A DNA stretch of 64,000 nt from JBMFVE01 sp049966155 (GTDB taxonomy: Bacteria > Bacteroidota > Ignavibacteria > Kryptoniales > JAKASW01), in the NCBI GenBank assembly GCA_049966155.1, contig JBMFVE010000010.1, positions 1 to 64,000 of the forward strand. Reading direction: 5' to 3'. The stretch's first letter is position 1; each line of letters starts with the position of its first letter. Positions 1 through 9,242 of the stretch are shown here, piece after piece. The translations under genes and the position numbers were made by a program. The notes under the pieces are model-generated. The model did no database searches, was not told the DNA's origin, and worked only from the letters and a program-made list of their open reading frames with translations.

Positions 1-1
1 A

Positions 2-325
2 GCAGCCAGTGTAAGTGCCAACAACGGCGGAACGAATGCCGCGTACTTCACACTCCAAACATCCGCGAATCACACCTCAACTGTTACATATACACATTCT
101 TCACTTACATCGGGTACTAATACAATAAACTGGACACCAAGCGTTGTCGGTGCTAACAACTCAGCTAATCAGACCACAGCGGGACCTGTGACGAGTGGAG
201 GCACGGTAACAACAAATGGTTCAGGTTTCTATTATTTCTGGGTTGGTGGTACAACGGACGTCATTACAACATCTACCCCCCCCGGAACTTACAGCGGAAC
301 TTTCACACTCACCATATCTTATTAA
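2..325 (+). CDS. DUF4402-like exported protein, C-terminal part only
   Basis: The reading frame is open from the window edge to TAA at 323-325, so only the last 107 residues are visible and the start lies outside. The visible part is rich in Thr, Ser, Asn and Gly and ends in GTYSGTFTLTISY. A terminal GxYxGxFxxTxxY strand is typical of DUF4402, a beta-rich exported family of Bacteroidetes and Proteobacteria with a pilin-like or cell-surface role. The family call is from this ending and the composition only. The next gene has a similar terminal strand, so the two may be related surface proteins. It could also be another immunoglobulin-like surface protein. Confidence 0.6.
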   Translation, partial: AASVSANNGGTNAAYFTLQTSANHTSTVTYTHSSLTSGTNTINWTPSVVGANNSANQTTAGPVTSGGTVTTNGSGFYYFWVGGTTDVITTSTPPGTYSGTFTLTISY

Positions 326-335
326 AATCTTAACA

Positions 336-375
336 TGCGGGCTGGTGCTTCATTATACCATGCCCGCAGTTTGAG
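336..375 (+). terminator. hairpin after the first gene, probable terminator
   Basis: TGCGGGCTGG (336-345) can pair with CCA plus GCCCGCA (358-368), with one bulged T. The distal side continues TTTGAG, so the U-tract is weak. A second hairpin follows: GACCGGC (391-397) with GCCGGTT (412-418). The two lie between the stop at 325 and the next ribosome binding site at 439, so they could end the first transcript or shape the leader of the second. Confidence 0.45.
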
Positions 376-448
376 TTTCCGCAACTGACAGACCGGCAGA
401 TGATCTGATGGGCCGGTTCAAAGACGCAAATTAAACCTGGAGGAGGAA

Positions 449-949
449 ATGAAAGCGTCAGTCACACACTTCATTTTAACATTCGTAATAACATGCTCTT
501 CATGTTTGGCCCAAAGTGCCGCTCTTGAGATTGCAGCTATTAAAGCAACTGTAATAAAATCCGCAGCAACTGATTTCTTCAACGTTGGTGACCAGAATGA
601 ACCACTGGACATTTCCCACCGCAATTTGATAACAAGCCTTTTCACACTATTTGCCAGATCAAATATCCGTGGATCAAACATGGTCAGGATCTCAGGAGAA
701 CCAGGCGAAACAATCAGTATAGCATTGTCCAGATCACCGATTAACGGAATAAGTCGGCAACTCGATAACACCAGCCAAAAAATCGACAAAAGACCATTTT
801 TTGCTGACAAAAATGTCGATGCAGCTTTTCTTTCTACAAAACTTGATATAAAGGGGGAATCGTTAGTTGCCCTTGGATCGCTTGTCGCACTCATCAATAA
901 AGTATCCTCATGGGGCGAAGACGCCTTTACAATCGTAATTAGCTATTAA
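449..949 (+). CDS. DUF4402-like exported protein, 166 aa
   Basis: The start ATG at 449 follows a strong ribosome binding site, GGAGGAGGA at 439-447. The first ~22 residues form a signal peptide ending near CLAQSA. Three features match the DUF4402 layout: an early ATVIKSAATDFFNVG stretch, a central RISGEPGETISIAL strand, and a terminal GEDAFTIVISY strand. The protein is therefore probably an exported beta-sandwich protein, possibly fimbrial or surface-layer. It is more divergent than the upstream gene and lacks the Thr/Gly-rich linker. Function is not known. Family assignment is inference from motif order. Confidence 0.65.
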   Translation: MKASVTHFILTFVITCSSCLAQSAALEIAAIKATVIKSAATDFFNVGDQNEPLDISHRNLITSLFTLFARSNIRGSNMVRISGEPGETISIALSRSPINGISRQLDNTSQKIDKRPFFADKNVDAAFLSTKLDIKGESLVALGSLVALINKVSSWGEDAFTIVISY

Positions 950-1249
950 ACAAAAGATCCATTTTTTCAAGCTTTTTCCTGTGCAGTGGAAAAGGGGCGA
1001 AGGATTCATTGAAAATTTCAGTCTACTTAGCTAATATGCTGCACAGGCTCTTGCCCTCTTTTAAAAATTAGCATTGGTATCGGTACAAAGGGGCTTAATG
1101 CCTGTACGATTTATCGGCAGAAAATTCTGTTAAATACCCACTCTCATTACGTACTATTTCTTTACCGTGGGTAGGAAGTCAAGGGTGACAGGTTGATTAA
1201 CTCTCGAGTCCACGATGGATATGCCGGAGTACCTATATTAACCACAAAA
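950..1249. other. intergenic stretch without a recognised gene
   Basis: A CTTTTTCC / GGAAAAGG hairpin lies near 972-994, about 25 bases after the preceding stop, and could be a weak terminator. I see no other gene or clear promoter here. In-frame TTG at 1193 would extend the next protein by 19 residues, but it would add a non-hydrophobic extension in front of a good signal peptide. Confidence 0.5.
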
Positions 1250-2368
1250 ATGAAGAAGATCTCCATGACAAGAATTCACATATTTCTCATCTTGCTCCTT
1301 CTAAGCACCGTATGTTCAGCACAGGATATTTCGACAAGTCGGCAAAATGCAATAACAAAGGCAGTTGAGGAGGTCAGTCCAGCAGTAGTCGGCATCAATG
1401 TAACTGCTGTCCAGGAGCAGCAGGTCAGCCCTTTTGCAGATGATCCTTTCTTCCGTCAGTTCTTTCAAAATGACCCGTTTTTTCAACAGTTTTTAGGCAA
1501 GCAAAAGATCGAAGTGCAAAGCCTTGGTTCAGGATTCATCATATCCCCGGATGGTTATGTGGTAACTAACGACCATGTCGTAAAGAATGCCACACGCGTT
1601 ATTGTTACCATGACAGACGGCACAAAACGTCCCGCAAAAATCATTGGGCGCGATGCACAAACTGATATTGCCCTATTGAAGATTGAAGGGGAGAATTTAC
1701 CATACTGCCGACTTGGAAACAGTGACAGCATACTTGTTGGAGAATGGGTGATAGCATTCGGCAATCCTTTCGGACTTTTTGAAATTAACGACAAACCGAC
1801 CGTCACCGTTGGGGTAGTCAGCAGTGTTGGAATGAATCTTTCAAAGATAGGATCAAGAAGATATACAGACATGATTGAAACAGACGCTGCAATTAATCCA
1901 GGTAACTCCGGCGGCCCACTGGTTGATGCCGATGGTGAGGTAATTGGTGTCAACACAATGATATATACTGCTGGCGTCAGCCAATCTTATATTGGATACG
2001 GATTTGCCATTCCAATTAACAAGGTGAAGAGAATTGTTGCTGAATTACGTAAGAATGGAAAGGTAATAAGAGAATCCTGGGTTGGACTTGTTTTACAACC
2101 TGTTGATAATCAAATAGCAAAGTACTTTGGATTGGACGAACCTGTCGGTGCTCTTGTCAGTGATGTGGAACCCAACAGCCCGGCAGATAAGGCAGGCTTT
2201 AAAGCTGGAGACCTTATACTTAAATATCAGAACAAATCTGTAAGAGATGCCGAAAGTTTACAATCTCTGCTTGATGATTTGAGGCCAGGTCAAATTGTGA
2301 AATTTGAGATTTTGAGAAATAACAATATCCTTAAGATTAACTTGAAAGTTGGCACAAAGAATAACTGA
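1250..2368 (+). CDS. htrA: periplasmic serine protease of the HtrA/Deg family, one PDZ domain
   Basis: This is a periplasmic quality-control protease. A signal peptide (hydrophobic ILLLLSTVCSAQ) is followed by a trypsin-like domain with the full triad: His109 in TNDHVV, Asp139 in TDIALL and Ser220 in GNSGGPL. A single PDZ domain follows (about residues 275-370). DegP/DegQ usually carry two PDZ domains, so the layout is DegS-like, but the signal peptide looks cleavable. The start at 1250 gives MKKISM and the signal peptide; ATG 1265, with GAAGAAG 6 nt upstream, is an equally good start. The stop overlaps the purB start (TGATG), so the two are probably translationally coupled. Confidence 0.93.
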   Translation: MKKISMTRIHIFLILLLLSTVCSAQDISTSRQNAITKAVEEVSPAVVGINVTAVQEQQVSPFADDPFFRQFFQNDPFFQQFLGKQKIEVQSLGSGFIISPDGYVVTNDHVVKNATRVIVTMTDGTKRPAKIIGRDAQTDIALLKIEGENLPYCRLGNSDSILVGEWVIAFGNPFGLFEINDKPTVTVGVVSSVGMNLSKIGSRRYTDMIETDAAINPGNSGGPLVDADGEVIGVNTMIYTAGVSQSYIGYGFAIPINKVKRIVAELRKNGKVIRESWVGLVLQPVDNQIAKYFGLDEPVGALVSDVEPNSPADKAGFKAGDLILKYQNKSVRDAESLQSLLDDLRPGQIVKFEILRNNNILKINLKVGTKNN

Positions 2369-3660
2369 TGATTAAAAGATATTCGCCTCGAGAAATTGCT
2401 TCTGTCTGGACTGAAGAAAACAAATTTAAAATATGGCTCGATGTAGAAATTGCAGCAATGGAAGCACAGGCAGAAATCGGCAGAGTTCCATTCGAAGCCC
2501 TTCAGGAAGTTAAATCAAGGGCAAAGTTCGATGCTGCACGAATTGAAGAGATAGAAAAAACTGTTAAGCATGATGTAATTGCATTCCTGACAAATGTCGG
2601 AGAGTATGTTGGTTCATCAGCCAGATATCTTCATTTTGGAATGACCTCATCAGATGTGCTTGACACATCGACCGCAATTCAGCTTAAGCAGGCTGGCGAA
2701 ATTATACTAAAACACCTCTTATCGCTCAGGGAAGCTACTCGCAATCTGGCCAGACAATACAAATATACAGTTATGATAGGTCGTACCCACGGTGTTCATG
2801 CAGAACCAATCACATTCGGTCTTAAAGCAGCAATATGGTTCGATGAACTGGGAAGGGACATAAATCGACTTCAAACAGCTGTTAAAGATATATCCGTTGC
2901 GAAGATTTCCGGTGCAGTCGGTACTTTCTCAAGCATCTCTCCTGAAGTTGAAGCCTACGTTGCCAGAAAGTTCGACCTCTCACCATCGGTAAGTTCAACA
3001 CAGGTAATCCAGCGTGATAGGCATGCTGCATTTATGACCACACTTGCTATTATTGCTGGCACACTTGAGAAAATTGCACTTGAAATAAGGCATCTTCAGA
3101 GGACAGAGGTGCTGGAGGTTGAGGAACCATTTTCCAAAGGTCAGAAGGGATCTTCTGCAATGCCACATAAGAGAAACCCTGTTAATGCAGAGAGAATTTG
3201 TGGACTGGCAAGGTTAATTCGTTCTTATACTGTATCCGCTCTCGAAAATCAGGCACTGTGGCACGAAAGGGATATCTCACATTCTTCAGTAGAGAGGATA
3301 ATTTTCCCAGATGCTACTATTGGGCTGGATTTTATGGTACTTGAACTCGAAAAGATTTTGAATAACCTCAACGTATATCCTGAGAAGATGAAAGCTAATC
3401 TTGAGCTGACACGAGGATTGTACCATTCTGAAGATGTACTCCTCAAGCTCGTGGAAAAAGGACTCAGTCGTGAGGAATCATACGCTATTGTTCAGCGGAA
3501 CGCAATGATTTGCTGGGAAAATAAAGAAAATTTCCTTTCTGTCCTTAAAAAAGACCCGGAAATCAATTTGCGCATCATGGAAAATGAACTTGAAAAACTA
3601 TTTGAGACATCTGAACTCCTTACCGGTGTGGACTATATTTTCAGGAAATTAGGGATATAA
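2368..3660 (+). CDS. purB: adenylosuccinate lyase
   Basis: PurB removes fumarate from SAICAR and from adenylosuccinate, two steps in purine synthesis. The 430-residue length is normal for the bacterial family. The fumarase/aspartase superfamily signature GSSAMPHKRNP is present near residue 265, with the GRTHGVHAEP and TSSDVLDTS substrate-binding segments before it. The ATG overlaps the protease stop by one base. Cytosolic homotetramer from family knowledge. Confidence 0.97.
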   Translation: MIKRYSPREIASVWTEENKFKIWLDVEIAAMEAQAEIGRVPFEALQEVKSRAKFDAARIEEIEKTVKHDVIAFLTNVGEYVGSSARYLHFGMTSSDVLDTSTAIQLKQAGEIILKHLLSLREATRNLARQYKYTVMIGRTHGVHAEPITFGLKAAIWFDELGRDINRLQTAVKDISVAKISGAVGTFSSISPEVEAYVARKFDLSPSVSSTQVIQRDRHAAFMTTLAIIAGTLEKIALEIRHLQRTEVLEVEEPFSKGQKGSSAMPHKRNPVNAERICGLARLIRSYTVSALENQALWHERDISHSSVERIIFPDATIGLDFMVLELEKILNNLNVYPEKMKANLELTRGLYHSEDVLLKLVEKGLSREESYAIVQRNAMICWENKENFLSVLKKDPEINLRIMENELEKLFETSELLTGVDYIFRKLGI

Positions 3661-3663
3661 CCA

Positions 3664-3981
3664 TTGAGAAATGTTATGATTCCGCATAACAAAACATTTT
3701 ATGTATGGCTTGGAGGCGTGTACGGCCTCCTTGTTGGGTTGGTTATTGCGCTGATTGCTCAAATAATATTTATTAAACTACACCTTGGCCCTATAAAGTC
3801 AGTGACTTTAATTTCACTTGCCGGAATAATGTCCGCGTTGGGGTCACACAGTGTAAGCCGTTACCTGTTCCATGGCAACACACCAATACTAACCAGCCCA
3901 GCACACTACTTTTTTTTCTTTTCAATACTCCCCATTTTAGTAGTAATTCTAATAATTGTCTTATTATTCAGTCCAAATTAG
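3664..3981 (+). CDS. small membrane protein, unknown function, about 105 aa
   Basis: I do not recognise the family. Three hydrophobic segments are visible: about residues 14-36, 44-62 and 82-103. They are separated by short basic or polar loops (GSHSVSRYLFHG). It starts three bases after purB, either at TTG 3664 (AGGG 9 nt upstream) or at ATG 3676. Its end lies 10 bases before the aldehyde dehydrogenase start, so it is part of the same transcript as purB and the genes after it. Composition and placement support a real gene, but no function is implied. Confidence 0.65.
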   Translation: MRNVMIPHNKTFYVWLGGVYGLLVGLVIALIAQIIFIKLHLGPIKSVTLISLAGIMSALGSHSVSRYLFHGNTPILTSPAHYFFFFSILPILVVILIIVLLFSPN

Positions 3982-3991
3982 GAGAACAAAC

Positions 3992-5506
3992 ATGGCAGAA
4001 GTATTTAAAAACTACATAGGCGGCAAATGGGTTGACGCTGCGTCTGGTAAAACAATTGAAAATCGCAACCCTGCAAATTGGGATGAGATCATTGGACTCT
4101 TTCCGAAAAGTGATAAACGCGACGTCGATGAAGCAGTTGCTTCTGCAAGAGAGGCATTTAAAAAATGGAGCCTCTTCCCCGCACCGCGCAGGGCGGATAT
4201 TGTCAAAAGAGCCGGTGACATAATGGTTGAAAGGAAAGAAGAACTTTCCCGTGAAATGACACGTGAGATGGGGAAGGTTCTCATTGAAACTCGCGGAGAT
4301 GTCCAGGAAGGCATCGACACCGCTTACTACTCTGCAGGTGAAGGAAGGAGAATGTTTGGCGTCACTGCACCAAGTGAACTCCCAAACAAATTCACAATGT
4401 CTGTTAAAATGCCGGTAGGTGTGGCTGGCATAATTACCCCATGGAACTTCCCCATGGCAATACCTACATGGAAAATATTCCCTGCCCTTGTTGCAGGAAA
4501 CACAATTGTTTTTAAACCTGCATCAGATACTCCCAAAACTGCAACAACACTTGTGGAAATACTCATTGAGGCAGGAATACCCGATGGAGTAATCAACATT
4601 GTCCATGGAGGCGGTAATGATGTCGGTATGGCTATAGTGCAGCACCCCGGTGTCGATTTAATCAGCTTTACAGGTTCCACACTTGTTGGAAAGAAGATTT
4701 CAGAGCTTGCTTCAAAAGATTTGAAGAGGGTTTCTCTGGAACTTGGCGGTAAAAATGCCCAGCTTGTAATGGATGATGCAAACCTCGAACTTGCACTTGA
4801 TGGAGTTCTCTGGGGTGCCTTTGGAACAACTGGACAGCGATGCACTGCAACCAGCCGCCTGATTTTACATGAGAAAATTTATGATAAATTTCTTGACATG
4901 CTTGTTGAACGTACCTCTAAATTAAAACTTGGCAATGGACTGGATGAAACTGTGGAAGTTGGACCCTGCATCAATGAAGCTCAGCGACAGAAAGTTCATT
5001 CTTATGTTGAAATAGGAAAAAAAGAAGGTGCCAGGCTCCTGTGCGGTGGTGAATATGCAACAGGAGGAGAACTTGATAAAGGCTGGTTTTACAAGCCGAC
5101 CATATTTGGAGATGTCGACCCGCATATGACAATAGCTCAGGAAGAAATTTTTGGACCTGTCCTGTCCGTCATTAAAGTAAAAGACATTGATGAGGGGATA
5201 GAAGTTCTTAATGGCACAATATACGGATTAAGCTCATCTGTCTACACCAGAAATATAAACAATGCCTTTAAAGCAATGAGGGATATAAAGGCAGGCATCA
5301 CATATATCAACGCTCCAACCATTGGAGCCGAAACACATATGCCCTTTGGAGGTGTTAAACAAACTGGCAATGGACATCGTGAGGGAGGAGCAAGTGCTTT
5401 CGACTTTTTCACTGAAGTGAAGACAATTTATGTGGATTTTAGTGACAAACTTCAGAGAGCGCAAATAGACACTTACGGCACACCACAAAAAACAGAAAAA
5501 AATTAA
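3992..5506 (+). CDS. NAD(P)-dependent aldehyde dehydrogenase, likely 2-aminoadipate semialdehyde dehydrogenase
   Basis: A complete ALDH-superfamily enzyme of 504 residues. The catalytic Cys284 lies in GQRCTATSR and the general base Glu250 in LELGGKN, with the usual 34-residue spacing. PWNFPMAIPTWK and the FTGSTLVGK cofactor loop are also present. ATG 3992 is preceded by AGGAG at 3980-3984; an upstream in-frame ATG at 3956 has no such site. The gene lies 9 bases before a lysine 6-aminotransferase. The product of that enzyme is 2-aminoadipate 6-semialdehyde, which this dehydrogenase could oxidise to 2-aminoadipate. The substrate is therefore inferred from context; sequence alone supports only the superfamily. 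Confidence 0.9.
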   Translation: MAEVFKNYIGGKWVDAASGKTIENRNPANWDEIIGLFPKSDKRDVDEAVASAREAFKKWSLFPAPRRADIVKRAGDIMVERKEELSREMTREMGKVLIETRGDVQEGIDTAYYSAGEGRRMFGVTAPSELPNKFTMSVKMPVGVAGIITPWNFPMAIPTWKIFPALVAGNTIVFKPASDTPKTATTLVEILIEAGIPDGVINIVHGGGNDVGMAIVQHPGVDLISFTGSTLVGKKISELASKDLKRVSLELGGKNAQLVMDDANLELALDGVLWGAFGTTGQRCTATSRLILHEKIYDKFLDMLVERTSKLKLGNGLDETVEVGPCINEAQRQKVHSYVEIGKKEGARLLCGGEYATGGELDKGWFYKPTIFGDVDPHMTIAQEEIFGPVLSVIKVKDIDEGIEVLNGTIYGLSSSVYTRNINNAFKAMRDIKAGITYINAPTIGAETHMPFGGVKQTGNGHREGGASAFDFFTEVKTIYVDFSDKLQRAQIDTYGTPQKTEKN

Positions 5507-5515
5507 GGTGAAATC

Positions 5516-6928
5516 ATGACTTTGAACGAACTGGCACAGAAGAAAAGCGGTGTTTCATCGGCAGGCGAGTCTATTTACCAGGGAAGCGGCAAAAATCATG
5601 TTACTCCGGAACAGGTTGGTCAGATTTTGAGCAAGCACATGCTTGTAGACGGCTTTGACATCGTCTTTGATTTGAAAAAAAGTAAGGGCTCATATGTTTA
5701 TGATGCCAAGCGAAAAAAGTATTTTCTCGACTTTTTCACATTCTTTGCCTCATCCCCAATTGGGTTCAATCACCCTAAGATGACCACTCCAGAATTCATG
5801 GAGAAATTGGCTTATGTCTCACTGCATAAACCATCAAGCTCCGATTCCTACACAATTGAAATGGCAGAGTTTGTAGACACATTTTCCAGAATTGCAATTC
5901 CTGAATATTTGCCCCATGCATTTTTCATAGAAGGGGGTGCTCTTGCTGTTGAAAATGCTCTCAAGGCAGCATTTGACTATAGAATGCAAAAAAACCTCGA
6001 AAGTGGTTTTTACAATACTATGGATGATGAGAATAAAATGGTTGTCATCCATTTCAAAAGAGCATTTCACGGACGGACGGGATATACTCTTTCTTTAACT
6101 AATACTGATCCGATAAAAACAAAATACTATCCAAAATTTAACTGGCCGCGAATACATAACCCTGCAATTCGTTTTCCATTGAACGAACAAAATCTTCGAA
6201 TCGTAAAGGAAGAAGAAGAAATAGCCATTAATCAAATTAAGCGTGCAATAGTCGAACATGGAAACAACATTGCAGCAATGATTATAGAACCCATTCAGGC
6301 AGAGGGCGGGGATAACCATTTTCGGAAGGAATTTTTTGTAAAGATAAGAGAACTTGCGTCTGAAAACGACATTATCTTCATAATGGACGAAGTACAGACA
6401 GGAATCGGGTTGACGGGCAAAATGTGGGCACATCAATATTACGTTGAACCTGACGCAATCTCTTTCGGAAAAAAAGCTCAGGTTTGTGGAGTCCTCGCAG
6501 GGAGAAAATTTGATGAAGTCAGAGGAAATGTATTCAATACATCAGGGAGAATTAACTCCACGTGGGGCGGGAACCTTGTCGATATGGTGCGATTCACGCG
6601 CTATTTACAAATTATAAATGAGGAGAACCTCCTTGACAACGTTGTAAAAGTCGGCGCTTACTTAAAAAGCAAACTTGAAGAAGTTGAGAAGGAGTTTCCA
6701 AAACTGGTTTCTAACGCCAGAGGACTGGGAATGTTCTGTGCATTCGACATGACATCACCCGAGAAGCGGCTGGAACTGCGCCAGCGTGTATTTGAAAAAG
6801 GATTACTCCTCATCGGGTGTGGAGAGAAATCTATACGGTTCAGGCCACCGCTTAACCTGACAGTTGATGAAGTTGATGAAGGGATTAAAATCATTAAAGA
6901 ATCTCTTTCTGAAATGACACCCGATTAA
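5516..6928 (+). CDS. lat: L-lysine 6-aminotransferase (lysine epsilon-aminotransferase)
   Basis: A class III PLP-dependent aminotransferase of 470 residues that moves the epsilon-amino group of lysine to 2-oxoglutarate. The N-terminal HMLVDGFDIVFDL and FLDFFTFFASSPIGFNHP segments match the lysine 6-aminotransferase subfamily. DEVQTGIG and SFGKKAQVCG (Lys319/320, PLP Schiff base) are intact. The start has AAGGTG upstream. With the preceding aldehyde dehydrogenase it forms a two-gene route from lysine to 2-aminoadipate. Such genes are known from beta-lactam-producing actinobacteria and from lysine catabolism. A terminator follows directly. Confidence 0.92.
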   Translation: MTLNELAQKKSGVSSAGESIYQGSGKNHVTPEQVGQILSKHMLVDGFDIVFDLKKSKGSYVYDAKRKKYFLDFFTFFASSPIGFNHPKMTTPEFMEKLAYVSLHKPSSSDSYTIEMAEFVDTFSRIAIPEYLPHAFFIEGGALAVENALKAAFDYRMQKNLESGFYNTMDDENKMVVIHFKRAFHGRTGYTLSLTNTDPIKTKYYPKFNWPRIHNPAIRFPLNEQNLRIVKEEEEIAINQIKRAIVEHGNNIAAMIIEPIQAEGGDNHFRKEFFVKIRELASENDIIFIMDEVQTGIGLTGKMWAHQYYVEPDAISFGKKAQVCGVLAGRKFDEVRGNVFNTSGRINSTWGGNLVDMVRFTRYLQIINEENLLDNVVKVGAYLKSKLEEVEKEFPKLVSNARGLGMFCAFDMTSPEKRLELRQRVFEKGLLLIGCGEKSIRFRPPLNLTVDEVDEGIKIIKESLSEMTPD

Positions 6929-6952
6929 TTGTTTTAAATTTGAAGCTATTGG

Positions 6953-6986
6953 GTCGGGTGCTCCCCTGCGCCCGACTTTCTATTTT
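6953..6986 (+). terminator. intrinsic terminator after lat
   Basis: GTCGGG (6953-6958) pairs with CCCGAC (6971-6976), extended inside by GC pairs, and is followed by TTTCTATTTT. It ends the plus-strand operon and separates it from the convergent obgE gene. Confidence 0.85.
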
Positions 6987-7019
6987 GTCATTATTAATTG
7001 ATGGGCTTAATTTTTATTT

Positions 7020-8039
7020 TTAATTCAGGTTTGTTTGCCTTTTATCTACAGAACTATCGGTAAAAATAAAACCTTCAAATGTGGATAAAAGCTCATCAAT
7101 TCCCTCATGTGTTACAGCGCTCACCAGGTGAACTCTGGTCTTTGGTGGAAATTTAATCCTTAAGATGGCATTTCTATCTTCGTCACTCAGAAGGTCAATC
7201 TTTGTAAGTACTATTACTTTAATTTTTCCGGGAAGTTTGCTGCTGTAGCTCTTTAATTCATTCCTTAATGTTTTAATATCGGAAAGTATGTTTTGACTGG
7301 TTGAATCAATAAGAATGGCAATGAGCTTTGTCCTCTCAATGTGCTTGAGGAAGGAGAAACCAAGTCCCTTTCCCTGGCTGGCTCCTTCTATTAAACCCGG
7401 CATGTCAGCCACAACAAAAGATCGCTCATGCCTCTTTACTATTCCAAGTACAGGGAAAAGAGTTGTAAAAGGATAGTCAGCTATCCTGGGATGAGCAGCT
7501 GAAATAACAGAAAGTAGCGTTGATTTACCGGCATTTGGAAATCCAACAAGTCCGACATCCGCAATTAACTTCAGCTCAAGTTTAAGTAAACGTTCTTCTC
7601 CAGGCTTCCCTTCCTCGGCGTGCCGCGGCGCACGGTCGGTTGGCGTGGCAAATTCCGCATTCCCCCTTCCCCCCTTCCCACCACGTGCAGCAAGGAATTT
7701 ATCGCCGTGCTGTACCAGATCGGCAAGAACCCTTCCACTGTTGGCGTCCTTGATTATGGTTCCAGCAGGAACTTTGATGATCAAATCTTCGGCGCTTTTG
7801 CCGCTCTGCTTCTTCCCCTTTCCATGCTCTCCACGTTTTGCCTTAAAAGTTGCCCTGTAATAAAAATCAAGAAGCGTTGTAAGGTTCCTGTCGGCTACAA
7901 TAATAACGTTTCCACCATTTCCACCATTTCCGCCATCAGGTCCACCTTTTGGAACATATTTCTCCCGCCGGAAACTAACCACCCCATTACCACCAGCCCC
8001 TCCCTTTACATGGATTACCGCTTCGTCAACAAACCGCAT
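7020..8039 (-). CDS. obgE: Obg family GTPase
   Basis: Obg GTPases assist late 50S ribosome assembly and growth control. The 339-residue protein has the Gly-rich Obg fold (GGAGGNGVVSFRREKY, GPDGGNGGNGG) over about residues 1-155. The G domain follows, with G1 GFPNAGKST, G2 DYPFTT, G3 DMPGLIEGA, G4 LTKID and G5 SAV. No C-terminal OCT domain is seen, as in many short Obg proteins. It lies 5 bases after the preceding unknown gene at the end of the long sdh transcript. Confidence 0.97.
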   Translation of the reverse strand: MRFVDEAVIHVKGGAGGNGVVSFRREKYVPKGGPDGGNGGNGGNVIIVADRNLTTLLDFYYRATFKAKRGEHGKGKKQSGKSAEDLIIKVPAGTIIKDANSGRVLADLVQHGDKFLAARGGKGGRGNAEFATPTDRAPRHAEEGKPGEERLLKLELKLIADVGLVGFPNAGKSTLLSVISAAHPRIADYPFTTLFPVLGIVKRHERSFVVADMPGLIEGASQGKGLGFSFLKHIERTKLIAILIDSTSQNILSDIKTLRNELKSYSSKLPGKIKVIVLTKIDLLSDEDRNAILRIKFPPKTRVHLVSAVTHEGIDELLSTFEGFIFTDSSVDKRQTNLN

Positions 8040-8044
8040 CAGAA

Positions 8045-9241
8045 TTATCGATTAAATCTGGAGTTTACTATGTCTGTAAATTTAACAGCATACTTTGAGA
8101 ACGGATCAATATCATAGTCTATGAAAATCCCTTCAACAACTTTTGCCGCACTTTTCCAATCGGCCGCTTCTTCTATTTTATGAATTGCAATTCGATAGGC
8201 AGACTTATTGCCTTTGAAAATCTTTTTTATGATTTTAGCCTCTAATTTAGATTCGATTACAAACGGCTCCTTTTTTCTTTCCTGTTTTAGCCGGGTTTCC
8301 GGTATATTCTCTTCACTTTCGGTCTTTAAGAAGGCCTGATCAAAGGGCTGTTCTTTTTTTTCTAAACTCACAACTGATTCCGCGGCTGGGGCCTCATACT
8401 TTTTGTCCACAGGGATTTCCTGCTTGATAAATTCTTTATTCGATCCCCCCTTTTTTTCCTCGACAGGAGGAATTCCAATACTTATGGTGTAATCCTTTGC
8501 GGGTGCCTTGAGAATTTTCTTGAACGCAGCAAGGTCAATTTCACCAATACCTTTATTATCACGCACAAATTCAAGTCGATCCACTATTTCATCAGATGCT
8601 TTATCCTTAAAAAAAATAATTAAAGCATCAGTGGGAACTGAAGACTTATCCGTAGAAAATAAAAAGAGATTATAAAGAGGCATTAAAACAGTTTCTGGAT
8701 TTTCTTGAATCAACTCTATGAGGGATGAATCAATCCCCGTGTGCAGCTTCTTCCAGCTGTCTAACGTTAATTCTGTTTTCTTATTTAAATCGAGATATTC
8801 ATGAATCCCCTTTGAATAAAAAGGATAATCAAACAAATAACGAAGCGAAAGCTCTGCTTCGGTCCTTGGCACTATTTTTTCTTCTTTAAACAAAAATTTT
8901 TCAAGAGTCCATTTTGGTCTGATAACGTAATTGAAAATAAACTTTGAAGCACGATCTGTAATATCCAGAAACTCTTCACGTGTAAATGAAAACGAGCTTC
9001 TCAGGAGATGCTTAACCTCCTTAATAAGTGCCTGTACATCTGGACTGTTAAAATCAAACCTGCCTGTTTTCCCTATGCCCAGGCCTTCGTGATCAAGAAA
9101 TTCTTCCACCTCAGCCTGGACGAACTTTTTGTAGTTTTCCGGAATATCCACATCGCCCAGTATTGATACGAGACCGACTTTTTCTCCCGTATGTCGGCTC
9201 GTTATCCTATAAATATAACTTGCTATTGCCTGCTCAAACAT
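8045..9241 (-). CDS. unknown conserved-looking protein, 398 aa
   Basis: I do not recognise this family. There is no signal peptide or membrane segment, so it is probably cytosolic. Residues 1-235 look globular and helical, with a conserved-looking N-terminus (ASYIYRITSRHTGEKVGLVSILGD). Residues 250-330 form a charged, Glu/Lys/Pro-rich linker. A compact C-terminal helical segment follows (about 335-398: LEAKIIKKIFKGNKSAYRIA). It starts one base after the TPR gene stop and ends 5 bases before obgE, so it is translated from the same message. It may be a partner of the TPR protein. Confidence 0.85.
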   Translation of the reverse strand: MFEQAIASYIYRITSRHTGEKVGLVSILGDVDIPENYKKFVQAEVEEFLDHEGLGIGKTGRFDFNSPDVQALIKEVKHLLRSSFSFTREEFLDITDRASKFIFNYVIRPKWTLEKFLFKEEKIVPRTEAELSLRYLFDYPFYSKGIHEYLDLNKKTELTLDSWKKLHTGIDSSLIELIQENPETVLMPLYNLFLFSTDKSSVPTDALIIFFKDKASDEIVDRLEFVRDNKGIGEIDLAAFKKILKAPAKDYTISIGIPPVEEKKGGSNKEFIKQEIPVDKKYEAPAAESVVSLEKKEQPFDQAFLKTESEENIPETRLKQERKKEPFVIESKLEAKIIKKIFKGNKSAYRIAIHKIEEAADWKSAAKVVEGIFIDYDIDPFSKYAVKFTDIVNSRFNR

Positions 9242-9242
9242 A

